DNA of 64,000 bases from Chthoniobacterales bacterium (GCA_035274845.1 DATENU010000024.1:1-64000); one strand, 5' to 3'; counted from the first letter of the stretch, positions 8,194 through 17,736 are shown. The notes: generated by a model from the letters alone, not told the origin. Numbers and translations: made by a program.

Positions 8194-8792
8194 ATGAATC
8201 AAATGGAATTGGTATCGCCACCGTGGCTGACACGCTCAGCCACAATTGGTGGCTGCTTGCATTGCGCGGCCTGACCGCGGTGATCTTCGGCGTCCTGACC
8301 TTCATCTGGCCGGCGATCTCGCTCTTCGCGCTCATCATGTTGTTCGGCGCATTTGCCCTGGTGAACGGCGTCCTGTCCGTTTTCCTGGCGGCAAAAGCAC
8401 CGAAAGGTTATCCGCGCTTTGGCAGCCTCTTGATCGGAGGACTGCTCGGCATTTTCACCGGGTTTCTGACGTTCTTCTGGCCCGGCCTGACCGCGCTCGG
8501 ACTACTCATAATGATCGCGGCGTGGGCGATCGCGACGGGAGTGATGGAGATCGTCGCGGCAATCAAGCTCCGCAAAAAAATCAAGGGCGAATGGCTTCTC
8601 GTCCTGGCTGGAATCTGTTCGGTTGCGTTCGGTATAATGCTGCTGCTCATGCCCGGGCCGGGTGCGCTCGTCCTGGTTTTATGGATCGGGGCGTATGCCC
8701 TGGTCTCCGGCATTCTGCTCATAATCCTTGCATTCAAAATGCGGAAACTGGGGAACGAAACGGACTTTGCCACAGCCGCGGCGCGCGCCTGA
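8190..8792 (+). CDS. HdeD-like (DUF308) membrane protein
   Basis: A 200-residue inner-membrane protein with six predicted transmembrane helices in three similar pairs (LRGLTAVIFGVLTFIWP, RFGSLLIGGLLGIFTGFLTFFWP, WLLVLAGICSVAFGIMLLLMP). This repeat architecture is typical of the HdeD/DUF308 family, linked to acid-stress resistance in E. coli. A good Shine-Dalgarno (GGAGGAAAAG, 8177-8186) precedes ATG 8190. The gene overlaps the MerR_2-like regulator by 4 bases, which suggests that the regulator controls it or is co-expressed with it. Confidence 0.85.
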   Translation: MNESNGIGIATVADTLSHNWWLLALRGLTAVIFGVLTFIWPAISLFALIMLFGAFALVNGVLSVFLAAKAPKGYPRFGSLLIGGLLGIFTGFLTFFWPGLTALGLLIMIAAWAIATGVMEIVAAIKLRKKIKGEWLLVLAGICSVAFGIMLLLMPGPGALVLVLWIGAYALVSGILLIILAFKMRKLGNETDFATAAARA

Positions 8793-8811
8793 TACCGTCC
8801 CAAAAGATCAA

Positions 8812-9618
8812 CTAAATCAAACGGAAGTCGTGCCAGATGCCCATTGAGCAGAGGCGCACGTAGAGATCGCTGAAGCCAACCCAAAAAAGACTAAGCCAGG
8901 CCCAGAGCATGTGGCGGCGGTTGAAACAACTGACGCAGCGATAGGCCTGGTAACAGGCAGGCGACCGCGAGAGTTGATCCCGGGCTCCGCCGACCAGGTG
9001 GCGCAGGGCATGACAACCAAACGTAAAACTGCCCAGCAGAATGACGTTCACCAAAAGCACGAGGGTGCCGATGCCGATGCCGAAAGAGGTCTTGCCCGTG
9101 GCCGGATCGGCGAACCAAAGCGCTTTCCAAACATCGATGGAAAGGAAGACGATAAAGAACAGCGCGAGATAAAGAAAATAGCGGTGCACGTTCTGCATGA
9201 TCAGCGGAAACGAACGCTCGCCGAGATACGTCTTTCTCGGTTCGCCGACAGCGCACGCCGGCGGGTCGGCCCAGAACGCTTTGTAATAGGCGCCGCGATA
9301 ATAATAACAGGTGAGCCGTAATCCGCCCGGCGCCCAAAGAATCAGCAGCGCCGGGGAAAACAGGAGCCAGCCGGGCCACCAAGCCGGTTTCGGCCCGAAC
9401 CAGCTGTGAGGCGACTCACCAAAAAGCTCGGGCGAATAAAACGGCGAGAGATAAGGACCGAAATAATAATGGTTCCCCTGGAACGCGGCCCAGGTGGAAT
9501 AAACGATAAACGCGCCCAGCCCCAGGAAGACCAGCAGCGGCTGCGTCCACCAGGCATCGGCACGCATGGTCTGGCCGAATTTGCGCGGTGCGATCGTAGA
9601 GGTTGCTGCTTCAGCCAT
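8812..9618 (-). CDS. Probable succinate dehydrogenase membrane anchor (Rv0249c type)
   Basis: A 268-residue membrane protein with about five predicted helices (LLVFLGLGAFIVYSTWAAF; LLFSPALLILWAPGG; YFLYLALFFIVFLSID; GIGTLVLLVNVILLGSF; LWAWLSLFWVGFSDLYV). Motifs YFGPYLSPFYSPELFG, CYYYRGAYYKAFW, PPACAVGEPR and NVHRYFLYLAL resemble the anchor encoded with Sdh1-type sdhA and sdhB in actinobacteria and others. Histidines in QNVHRYF, GCHALRH and nearby are heme-ligand candidates. The ATG at 9618 has GGAG upstream. It is unusual here because it stands alone, about 4.9 kb upstream of sdhAB on the same strand. The family assignment is from memory of the motifs. Confidence 0.65.
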   Translation of the reverse strand: MAEAATSTIAPRKFGQTMRADAWWTQPLLVFLGLGAFIVYSTWAAFQGNHYYFGPYLSPFYSPELFGESPHSWFGPKPAWWPGWLLFSPALLILWAPGGLRLTCYYYRGAYYKAFWADPPACAVGEPRKTYLGERSFPLIMQNVHRYFLYLALFFIVFLSIDVWKALWFADPATGKTSFGIGIGTLVLLVNVILLGSFTFGCHALRHLVGGARDQLSRSPACYQAYRCVSCFNRRHMLWAWLSLFWVGFSDLYVRLCSMGIWHDFRLI

Positions 9619-9673
9619 GTGAAAGGACTCCGCCGATTAGATAGCGACGCGGCAGGCTCTTTTCAACAAAATG

Positions 9674-9698
9674 GTAGGGACGCCGCGCTGCGGCGTCC
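9674..9698 (+). repeat. REP-like palindrome, GTAG head (family GGACGCCGC)
   Basis: GTAG at 9674-9677 is followed by the 21-base palindrome 9678-9698 (GGACGCCGC stem). It lies between the divergent anchor and DUF1801 genes. The same element recurs at 29344, 52302 (minus) and 60485 (minus). Confidence 0.8.
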
Positions 9699-9776
9699 TT
9701 TCCTCCCGGCCTTGCGACTCGACAAAAACTTTTGCGCCCTTGTATTCTCGGATCGAACCCAACCAAAGGAGGGCCC

Positions 9777-10388
9777 ATGGCCACCAAGGATCCCAGAGTT
9801 GACGCTTACATTGCAAAATCGGCCGACTTCGCAAAGCCGATCCTGAAGCACTTGCGCAAGATCGTTCACACCGGCTGCCCCCAAGTCGTGGAGACAATAA
9901 AATGGTCGATGCCCCATTTCGATTACAGGGGGGTGATGGCTGGCATGGGCGCGTTCAAGGAACATTGCGCTTTTGGCTTCTGGAAGTCGGAACTCATTCT
10001 TCCCCCTGACAAAAATGCGGAGAAGACTGCGATGGGCAGCTTCGGCTGCATCAAGTCGCTGGCGGATTTGCCCAGCGATAAGAGGCTCATTGGGTATGTG
10101 AAAAAAGCAGCCGCGTTAAATGACGCGGGAATCAAGGCCCCCTGGCAGACGACAAGGAAAAAGAAAGCGTCGTTTACTGTTCCCGATTATTTCACGGCGG
10201 CGTTAAAAAAGAACTCGAAGGCGCGAAAAACGTTCGAGGATTTTTCGCCAAGTCACCGGCGCGAATACGTCGAGTGGGTGGGCGAGGCGAAGCGCGAGGA
10301 GACGCGCCAGCAGCGCCTGGCTCAATCCATCGAGTGGCTCTCCGAAGGGAAGCCGCGCCATTGGAAGTACATGCCGGCCAAAAAATAG
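9777..10388 (+). CDS. YdeI-like DUF1801 protein
   Basis: A 203-residue cytosolic protein with a DUF1801/YdhG fold in the first 110 residues (DPRVDAYIAKSADFAKPILKHLRKIV; KWSMPHFDY; AFGFWKS) and a YdeI/OmpD-associated C-terminus rich in Lys/Arg (FTVPDYFTAALKKN; PSHRREYVEWVGEAKREETRQQRL). The start ATG 9777 has a strong AAGGAGG at 9767-9773. The family is common in bacteria. Its biochemical role is not established and nothing next to it suggests one. Confidence 0.85.
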   Translation: MATKDPRVDAYIAKSADFAKPILKHLRKIVHTGCPQVVETIKWSMPHFDYRGVMAGMGAFKEHCAFGFWKSELILPPDKNAEKTAMGSFGCIKSLADLPSDKRLIGYVKKAAALNDAGIKAPWQTTRKKKASFTVPDYFTAALKKNSKARKTFEDFSPSHRREYVEWVGEAKREETRQQRLAQSIEWLSEGKPRHWKYMPAKK

Positions 10389-10417
10389 CCGGCCCGGGGG
10401 CGAACAAGGCTCGGACG

Positions 10418-11584
10418 ATGGCGCACGACGTTTTCATTTCCCACTCGAGCAATAATCGGCCGATCGCCAACGCCGTTTGCGCCGCGCTCGAAAGTGCCGG
10501 GATCCGCTGCTGGATCGCCCCGCGCGATGTGATGCCGGGCCGATCCTATTCCGGCGAAATCACCCGCGCTATTCAGCAAAGCCGCGCCTTCATCCTGATT
10601 TTCTCCGAGCACTCGAACAACTCGGAGCAGGTCTTGCGGGAGGTGCAGCTGGCGGCGAATTCACGGCTCCACATTATCCAGTTCCGCATCGACGCCGTGG
10701 TGCCGAGCGACGACCTCGAATATTACCTGAGCGGCCCGCATTGGCTGGATGCGGTCACCCCTCCCCTGGAAAACCATCTCGATCAGCTTAAGAGCTCGAC
10801 GAAAGCGCTTCTTGCTCTGCCGCGAGCGACCGAGCCGGTTGGCGCACCTCGGCCGCCGGCGCCGACCGCGCCAGCGCCCGTCGCGCCGCCGCCTCCGCCA
10901 CCGGCCCCGCCCGCTGTTTCCACGCCGGCCTTCGTAACGCCGGGCCCGGCCAAACCGGGCTCTAACGCGTGGAAATGGATCGCACTCGCGATTGCCGGTT
11001 TTGCGGCGCTGGGATTGGTCGCGTTCGTCATCATTTTCGCCCTGATCCGCCCCAAGCCGCCGGTTGCGCCAACGCCGTCGTCCAGCGCGACCGCTGCACC
11101 TCAGGTCGCCGCGACCGTTCAGCCGAAACCGACTGCGGAACCCACTTCGGAACCCCGCCTCTCGGTCGCGCCGCCGGCGACGAGTCCGGTCGTGAGCGCC
11201 GAGGAAGCGGAGCGGTACGTGAAGGAGTTCAATCGCGACATGGAACGCGGCGATCTCGGGGCCACGATGGCTTATCTCGATGACACGGTGGACTACTATG
11301 CGTTTGGGCCGAAAGACAAGGCGTTCATCGGCGAGCAACTCCGCCAATACTTCGCCGCCGTGCCGGCGCGCGCCTTTGTGGTGGGCGAGGTGAAAGTGCA
11401 GCCCGGTCCGAAGCCGACCGTGGCGACCGTGATCTTCGACACCCGTTACTCCATTCGCGATGCGCTGGGCACTCGGGCGACGGGCCGGACCCGAACGGAA
11501 TGGGACCTGGTGCGAAAGAGCGATGGGTTGAAGATTATTCGCTCGAATTGGATGACGTATCCGGATCCTGCGCCCTCCCCCTGA
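10418..11584 (+). CDS. TIR domain-transmembrane-NTF2-like protein
   Basis: A 388-residue chimera. Residues 1-130 are a bacterial TIR domain (HDVFISHSSNNRPIANAV, CWIAPRDVMPG, FILIFSEHSNNSEQVLREVQLA), in which Glu75 sits where TIR NADases keep their catalytic glutamate. A Pro/Ala-rich linker (about 140-180), one transmembrane helix (about 184-212), another Thr/Pro linker and a C-terminal NTF2-like/SnoaL domain (about 265-385: YVKEFNRDMERGDLGATMAYLDDTVDYYA) follow. The topology places TIR in the cytosol and the NTF2-like domain outside. No Thoeris- or CBASS-type partner is adjacent, so signalling rather than phage defence is as likely. ATG 10418 was chosen because it starts the TIR fold. Confidence 0.85.
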   Translation: MAHDVFISHSSNNRPIANAVCAALESAGIRCWIAPRDVMPGRSYSGEITRAIQQSRAFILIFSEHSNNSEQVLREVQLAANSRLHIIQFRIDAVVPSDDLEYYLSGPHWLDAVTPPLENHLDQLKSSTKALLALPRATEPVGAPRPPAPTAPAPVAPPPPPPAPPAVSTPAFVTPGPAKPGSNAWKWIALAIAGFAALGLVAFVIIFALIRPKPPVAPTPSSSATAAPQVAATVQPKPTAEPTSEPRLSVAPPATSPVVSAEEAERYVKEFNRDMERGDLGATMAYLDDTVDYYAFGPKDKAFIGEQLRQYFAAVPARAFVVGEVKVQPGPKPTVATVIFDTRYSIRDALGTRATGRTRTEWDLVRKSDGLKIIRSNWMTYPDPAPSP

Positions 11585-11859
11585 ACACGAGGCTGGCGTG
11601 ATTAGCGGAAACAGTGAGGGCCTGGTGGCTCGGCGTCGCCCCAAGCTGGATCGATAAGACGGGCGATAGTGGGAACTACGATCGGAATGGCGGCACGCGC
11701 TGGACCTCGCTCGCCTATGGATTCGATACCGAACCATTCTCAACACCGGCCTGGATCAGAACTCGAATTTTTCTACATCCCCTTAACCCTTTTTTATTGA
11801 TTGCCCGGCCCAAAAGTTCACGATCCAAGTCGTAACCCTCAACCAGAAAGCAACCCACC

Positions 11860-12288
11860 ATGAACAAGACATCCGTTCCCACATCCGCCTTCCTCACTCC
11901 ACGAACCTTAATCGGTTTCGGTTTCTCCTCTATCGGCGTCCTGCTGGCGCTGTTTGGCTTTATCGCGTTTCCTAAGCACTCCGCCTGGGCCATACCTTCG
12001 CCGTGTACCGCCGTGGTGTACTCGGAAGCACCCTCGCAGGACATCCCGGGTGCGATCAATGTGTCCATGGAGTCCCACAATGGGGGCACCGCGACCCAAT
12101 GCACGATTTACTTCACCGTAGGCGCTACAAACCCGCCCAACCCCACCCACAGTTCCACTATCTATACCGGTCCGTACGTCGTGTCATACGGCGACGCGAA
12201 GTTTTTCAAGGCGTTCGGTCATGCATTGTATGCGGAGCCGGAGGATTCGCAGATCACCGGCCACTACACGGACAACCTCGGATTCTGA
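11860..12288 (+). CDS. Small secreted protein with chitobiase C-terminal-like domain
   Basis: A 142-residue exported protein. A long N-terminal hydrophobic segment (LIGFGFSSIGVLLALFGFIAF, residues about 17-37) precedes a mature part with the pattern CTIYFTVGATNPPNP...HSSTIYTGPYVVSYGDAKFFKAFG. That resembles the CHB_HEX_C_1 beta-sandwich found at the end of beta-hexosaminidases and many surface proteins. ATG 11860 follows a gap of about 275 bases from the TIR gene in which I see no other gene. Function is unknown; a free-standing adhesion or accessory module is possible. Confidence 0.6.
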   Translation: MNKTSVPTSAFLTPRTLIGFGFSSIGVLLALFGFIAFPKHSAWAIPSPCTAVVYSEAPSQDIPGAINVSMESHNGGTATQCTIYFTVGATNPPNPTHSSTIYTGPYVVSYGDAKFFKAFGHALYAEPEDSQITGHYTDNLGF

Positions 12289-12339
12289 ACGCCTCTTAGG
12301 ACCGGCATTACTGCCTGCGGCCGTCCACGTTCGAAAAGC

Positions 12340-12420
12340 TGCTCACGAGAGGAGTCGAACCTCCACGGGTTTCCCCATACGGTCCTGAGCCGTACGCGTC
12401 TGCCATTCCGCCACGTGAGC
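12340..12420 (-). tRNA. tRNA-Leu (anticodon CAG)
   Basis: The minus strand folds as a class II tRNA. Acceptor arms GCTCACG/CGTGAGC pair, followed by discriminator A. The anticodon loop CTCAGGA sits in a TACGG/CCGTA stem, there is an extra arm, and the T-loop is TTCGACT. The anticodon CAG reads CUG. CCA is not encoded. Confidence 0.95.
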
Positions 12421-12484
12421 TTTTCGGGGAGCGGTTGCTAAGGTGCGCTCTTCCAAAATCCGCGCAAGGGCAAAGGCGGAGAGG

Positions 12485-12548
12485 GTGAATGGTGAGCGGT
12501 GATTGGTGAATGGCGAGTTCCATTCACTAATCACCAGTCACCATTCAC
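12485..12548. repeat. Hairpin of GGTGAWT-type 7-bp words
   Basis: Arms 12485-12513 and 12520-12548 (29 bases each, three mismatches, 6-base loop) are built from degenerate GGTGAAT/GGTGATT words. It lies upstream of tRNA-Leu and just after the TPR gene. A close relative is at 40190-40252. Confidence 0.8.
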
Positions 12549-12576
12549 AGCCCGCTTCAGATTCGGCGCCGAATTA

Positions 12577-13455
12577 CTAAGACCGCCGCTTCTTCCGCGC
12601 CCGCTCTTCGAGCTGGTTCGCCTGCCGGGCTTTGCCTAACGAGCGCAAAAGATCGGCGTAGTTCGAGGCGACGATCTCGTAATCCTCCGGCGGTTTGTCG
12701 GTGGCCGCTTCCCAGGTCTTGATCGAGGCCCGGTAAAGCTCCGAGGCCCGGGCGTAGTCGCCGTTGGAATGGTAAACCACCGCCAGGTTGCATTTCGATT
12801 GCGCGATGTCGGGATGGGTGGGCGGATGGAATTTTTCCCGGATGGCCAACGCCCGAAGGTGGGTTTTCTCCGCCTCCGCGAAACGCCGCTCGTTCGTGTA
12901 AAAGACGGCCAGGTTATTGAGGACCGAAGCGACGTCGGGATGCTCCGGGCCGAGCTGCTTCTCGTAAATCTCCAGGGCGTGAAGATAATAAGGTTCGGCC
13001 GCTTTTTGCCGGCCCGTCTTACGATAAATCAAGGCGACGTTGTTCAGGATCGTTCCGAGATCGGAATAAGGAATATCCGGCAAACGCGCGCCGGCCTTGA
13101 AGGCTGCTTCGTAATAGGCGAGCGCGGCGTCGGTTTCGCCGAGATTATCGCAAACAAATCCGAGACGCCGGGAAGAACGAAAAAGAGCGCGATCATCGGG
13201 CGGCTCCGCTTTTTCCAGGTACGAGTGCGCCTTTACCAGGTACGGCTTGGCCGCCGCGCGGTCGCCTGCCTGGTCGTGAAGCTGGCCGAGCCTCTCCAGG
13301 CTCTCGATGTAGGATTTCTCGCCCGGTTTGAAGGCGCGCTGGGCCAGAGTGAACGCCGTCTCCGCGACGCGGATAGCCTCAGGCAACCGATTGCTGGCCC
13401 GCAACATGTCCAGCTTGTCGTTGAGAATGCTCCACAGCTTCGCGTCGCCTTTCAT
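12577..13455 (-). CDS. TPR repeat protein (kinesin-light-chain-like repeats)
   Basis: A 292-residue protein of about six tetratricopeptide repeats, with regular units such as ALAYYEAAFKAGARLPD, AAEPYYLHALEIYEKQLGPEHPDVA and AEKTHLRALAIREKFHPPTHPDIA. The 42-residue spacing matches TPR_10/TPR_12 types. No signal peptide is seen. It is the third gene of a compact minus-strand set bamD-lptE-TPR (6 bases after lptE), so it may take part in envelope assembly, but repeats of this type bind varied partners. Confidence 0.85.
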   Translation of the reverse strand: MKGDAKLWSILNDKLDMLRASNRLPEAIRVAETAFTLAQRAFKPGEKSYIESLERLGQLHDQAGDRAAAKPYLVKAHSYLEKAEPPDDRALFRSSRRLGFVCDNLGETDAALAYYEAAFKAGARLPDIPYSDLGTILNNVALIYRKTGRQKAAEPYYLHALEIYEKQLGPEHPDVASVLNNLAVFYTNERRFAEAEKTHLRALAIREKFHPPTHPDIAQSKCNLAVVYHSNGDYARASELYRASIKTWEAATDKPPEDYEIVASNYADLLRSLGKARQANQLEERARKKRRS

Positions 13456-13461
13456 TCCACA

Positions 13462-13968
13462 TCACCAACCCTCGCTCAGTTGGCTGACAAGATGCCGCGC
13501 CAGCTCTTCCGCGGCCAGAGGCATCGCCTGACGTTCGTCGGTGCTCACATCAGTCCCGACGAAAAAGCTCGTGGTGCCACTGACTGCGCCGGGATTTCCA
13601 AGGACTTTGCCATCACGCCCGAGGAGTTTGTAGCTCACGGTCATGGCGAGGTTGAATTCAGTCGTCGAAAGAACGTTCCCCCGCACCGAACGGGCCGGGT
13701 GGCGCCCGACGGAAACGATCTCGGCCTTCAGGACCGCATCGGCCTGGTCTTCGTTGGCGATGCGGTAGGTGCCGTCCTGTTGAAATTGCTTGATGACGGT
13801 TCCCGTGACGAGCACTTCAATGCGTGGGATGAGAGTGGTGTTGCCAAACGTCGGCACGGCAATGGTGTGGATGTCGCGAAGGTGATTCGGCTTCGCCGGC
13901 CCAAGCGTGTAGCCCATGCATCCGCCGAGCAGCAACGGGAGGAGTAAAGTGGCTGCCGCGCGTTTCAC
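13462..13968 (-). CDS. lptE: LptE-like LPS-assembly lipoprotein
   Basis: A 168-residue lipoprotein. The N-terminus has a short basic head, a hydrophobic stretch and the lipobox LLGGC (Cys about 16). The mature part has the LptE pattern (GYTLGP, IHTIAVPTFGNTTLIPRIE, TGTVIKQFQQDGTYRI, VLKAEIV). LptE plugs the LptD barrel that inserts LPS in the outer membrane. I chose GTG 13968 because it starts the signal peptide 4 bases after the stop of the preceding gene; an open frame further upstream is only overlap with that gene. The family is weakly conserved, so the name is probable rather than certain. Confidence 0.75.
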   Translation of the reverse strand: MKRAAATLLLPLLLGGCMGYTLGPAKPNHLRDIHTIAVPTFGNTTLIPRIEVLVTGTVIKQFQQDGTYRIANEDQADAVLKAEIVSVGRHPARSVRGNVLSTTEFNLAMTVSYKLLGRDGKVLGNPGAVSGTTSFFVGTDVSTDERQAMPLAAEELARHLVSQLSEGW

Positions 13969-13972
13969 GGGC

Positions 13973-15211
13973 TTACGGCCTGGCCGATTCCTCAGGAGTC
14001 GCTGAGGCCTGGGGCGTGGCCGCGGGCGCGGGCGTCGAATCGGAAAGGGACGAGGGCGGCGCGGTAGTCGTATCCGGCAGGAGAGAAGCCGGCGGCGGCA
14101 GCGAAACATCGGTGTCGGAAGGAGGCAAAGGCGCCAATTCATTCGACGATGGGGGCGGCGCTTCCTCCGAGCGGTAACGCTCCGCAGGTGGTTTCCGGCT
14201 CTTGCGGGTAGCGGCGGCGGCCGTCACGGAGGGCGCCTGAAGTTTATCGTCGCCCACTTTTGCCCGCAGCTCGCTGATCCTCTTCTTGGCCCGCTCACCT
14301 TCGGTCGAGCCAGGCTGTTGCCGGATCACTTCGTTGTAATAAATGGCGGCGGCCTTGTATTGCTTCTGTTTGTCGTAAAACTTTGCGATCTCGTAGGCGG
14401 TGCTGGTCTGCTTGTGCTCCAGCTGCTTCAGGTTCTCCTTCGCCTGGGCTGATTTCTCGCTGTTCGGGTGGCGCGCCAGAAAATCCTCAAAGCCGGTCTT
14501 GGCGTTGCTGGCCGCCGCCGGATCGTAGGTTCCGGACTTGGACGCCTTCGCCCAGATGTAGCCAATCTGGTATTGGGCGTCGACCGCCAGCGGATCGTTC
14601 GGGAATTTCTCCACCAGCGCCTGGTAGGCCGCGATCGCCGACTCATTCGAACCCTGTTTTTCGTAAGCTCGGCCCAGATCAAATTGCGCCCGGGCGGTAT
14701 ACTTTCCGTAGGGAGCCGTCCGTATGATCATGGTGTAAATATCGATCGCCTGGTTCATCGAAGCCTTGAAGGGAATCCCGAGAAACTTGATTTTCTTGCC
14801 GTTGAGGTACATCTCCCCGATTCGAAAAAGGCCTTCCACCCCTTCCTCGAAGCGCTCGCTTTTCCCATACTTTTGGCAGAGGACAGCATAGCTTTGAGCG
14901 GCTCCCAAATAATCGTGAATCTGCTCCTGCAATTGGCCCATCCGGAAGCAGGCTCCGGCCGCGAGAGTATCCTTGGGATGTTTCTTGACGATGATGCGGT
15001 AAGCCTTGATCGCGTGCTTCAGATCGCCCCGTTTTTCGGCCTGTTGGGCCTGCTCGAAAAGCTGCTGGGCGGTGCCGCTCATCTGCTCTTCCCCCGGCTC
15101 CATATAATGCGCCTTTTCACCGGGCTTGAAGATGATCGACGCCAGGGCCGGCCGGCACAAAGCCAGGCAAATCAGGATCGGGACAAAAAGGATGCGAAAG
15201 GAGTATTTCAT
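13973..15211 (-). CDS. BamD-like outer membrane assembly TPR protein
   Basis: A 412-residue exported protein: signal peptide (about 1-24), then BamD/YbgF-type tetratricopeptide repeats to about residue 320 (LFEQAQQAEKRGDLKHAIKAY; AQFDLGRAYEKQGSNESAIAAYQALVEKFPND; ALVEKFP-like turns). It ends in a Pro/Ser/Ala-rich tail of about 90 residues not found in proteobacterial BamD. No lipobox cysteine at the usual place was obvious, so anchoring may differ. It leads a three-gene minus-strand operon with lptE-like and TPR genes, which fits a role in the outer membrane. Its length exceeds BamD (about 245) because of extra repeats and the tail. Confidence 0.75.
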   Translation of the reverse strand: MKYSFRILFVPILICLALCRPALASIIFKPGEKAHYMEPGEEQMSGTAQQLFEQAQQAEKRGDLKHAIKAYRIIVKKHPKDTLAAGACFRMGQLQEQIHDYLGAAQSYAVLCQKYGKSERFEEGVEGLFRIGEMYLNGKKIKFLGIPFKASMNQAIDIYTMIIRTAPYGKYTARAQFDLGRAYEKQGSNESAIAAYQALVEKFPNDPLAVDAQYQIGYIWAKASKSGTYDPAAASNAKTGFEDFLARHPNSEKSAQAKENLKQLEHKQTSTAYEIAKFYDKQKQYKAAAIYYNEVIRQQPGSTEGERAKKRISELRAKVGDDKLQAPSVTAAAATRKSRKPPAERYRSEEAPPPSSNELAPLPPSDTDVSLPPPASLLPDTTTAPPSSLSDSTPAPAATPQASATPEESARP

Positions 15212-15294
15212 CGCGTTGCGCAGGGTAGTTAACCTTCCCGGCTAGTCAAGTTGGACCGGGACCCGCAAAGCCGATAGGGGATGCGGGATTTGGG

Positions 15295-16251
15295 ATGCGA
15301 GATATCTTCATTTCGGACCATGGACGCCTCGGCTCGCCACTCACCTTGAACCTTTCGGCCCAGCAAAAAATCCGGCTCGGGACGTGCGCCTGGAGTTTTG
15401 AGGAATGGCGGGGCAATTTCTATCCGGCGGACCTGCCCCCGTCGCGCTGGCTGGAATTCTACGCCCGTTATTTCCCGGCGGTGGAAGTCGATTCCACCTT
15501 CTACCACGCGCCTGCGGAGGGAACCGTTCGGCGCTGGGCGGAGAACACGCCCGCATCGTTCCGTTTCGCCTGCAAACTGCCCCGCGAGATCACCCATGAG
15601 CGGGGCCTGCACGATTGCGACGATCAGCTGGTCGCCTTTCTCCGCGCCCTGGAGCCGCTGGGTTCCAAAATGCACGTCGTCCTCATCCAGTTGCCCGCTT
15701 CATTTTCGCCCAAAACGGGACGGCCGGCGCTGAGAAGGTTCGTCGAACAATTGCCGCGCGATTTCCGGTTTGCCATCGAGTTCCGGCATCCAGGCTGGCA
15801 TCGGCCGCAAAATATCAGCCTGCTCGAAAAACACCGCGTTTGCTGGGTTTGGGCCGACTCGAGCCCGCTGAACGAACGCAATCTCGCGCCCTTCGAATTT
15901 CTCCCGGACACAGCCGACTTCATTTACCTGCGGCTCCTGGGCGATTACTCAACAAAATACGACGGCGACGGCCAGCATCTGCATCGCTACGGCAAGTTGC
16001 TCTGGAAACGCGAAGCCGCGCTCGAAAGCTGGACTCTCAAGATCGAGCGCCACCTCGATGAAAAGCGAAGCATTTGGGGGTTCGTGAACAACCATTTTGA
16101 AGGCTTTTCGCCCGAGACGTGCCAGCGCCTGGCCCAGCGCCTGGGCTTCGAGCTCCCCCTTCCCTCCGCCGAGGAGACCGCCTCCGCCGATCCCGGCCAG
16201 CTAGATCTCTTCGCCGGCAAAGAACGCCCTTCTCTCGAATCCCAATCGTAA
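15295..16251 (+). CDS. DUF72 (YecE-like) TIM-barrel protein
   Basis: A 318-residue DUF72 protein: IRLGTCAWSFEEWRGNFYP, YFPAVEVDSTFYHAP, FACKLPREITHERGL, FRFAIEFRHPGWHR, the DFIYLRLLGD segment and the C-terminal WGFVNNHFEGFSPETC are family hallmarks. The fold is a TIM barrel; the activity is unknown. The first 20 residues may be over-called because a later start would still include the domain. The stop TAA (16249-16251) falls inside the TCGTAATCGTGCTCG head of a CTCGTG-type hairpin, the same sequence that ends the GH26-like gene at 53965. Confidence 0.9.
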   Translation: MRDIFISDHGRLGSPLTLNLSAQQKIRLGTCAWSFEEWRGNFYPADLPPSRWLEFYARYFPAVEVDSTFYHAPAEGTVRRWAENTPASFRFACKLPREITHERGLHDCDDQLVAFLRALEPLGSKMHVVLIQLPASFSPKTGRPALRRFVEQLPRDFRFAIEFRHPGWHRPQNISLLEKHRVCWVWADSSPLNERNLAPFEFLPDTADFIYLRLLGDYSTKYDGDGQHLHRYGKLLWKREAALESWTLKIERHLDEKRSIWGFVNNHFEGFSPETCQRLAQRLGFELPLPSAEETASADPGQLDLFAGKERPSLESQS

Positions 16252-16283
16252 TCGTGCTCGTGCTCGTGCTCGTGCTCGAATGA
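16246..16283. repeat. CTCGTG hexamer array in the DUF72-serS gap
   Basis: Four CTCGTG-type hexamers follow TCGTAATCG, with a short GTAATC/GATTAC closing stem. The array fills almost the whole gap between the convergent DUF72 and serS genes and supplies the DUF72 stop codon. Confidence 0.75.
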
Positions 16284-17552
<1,269 letters not shown>

Positions 17553-17585
17553 GGCTTGGCATATCAGCGGGCACGCTCTCGCGCA

Positions 17586-17698
17586 ACTTTGTCGCACGAC
17601 CATCGCTCCTCGTCCTCGTACTCGTTCTCGTCCTCGTGCTCCATCTCCGCTGCGTCGAGGACGAGGACGATTACGAGGACGAGGAGGAGCACGAGGAT
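17586..17698. repeat. CTCGTC/CTCGTN hairpin upstream of serS
   Basis: The arm at about 17586-17640 (CTCCTCGTCCTCGTACTCG start) pairs with the arm at about 17654-17698 (GAGGACGAGGACGATTACG start). Both are tandem 6-base words. It sits in the 184-base divergent region between serS and the DUF4126 gene, where the promoters of both must lie. Confidence 0.75.
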
Positions 17699-17736
17699 TG
17701 AACATGACAAGCGAAACCCCGGTCTGATATTGCGCC

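Noticed and set aside
11585-11859. Plus-strand 73-residue frame (11614-11835)
   Set aside because: No ribosome-binding site or domain; treated as intergenic.
10418-12288. Anti-phage island of Thoeris or CBASS type around the TIR gene
   Set aside because: No SIR2-like ThsA, cyclase, nuclease or protease partner is adjacent; neighbours are DUF1801 and a small secreted protein.
12308-12534. Small minus-strand frames over tRNA-Leu (for example 71 and 63 residues)
   Set aside because: They translate the tRNA gene and a word hairpin.
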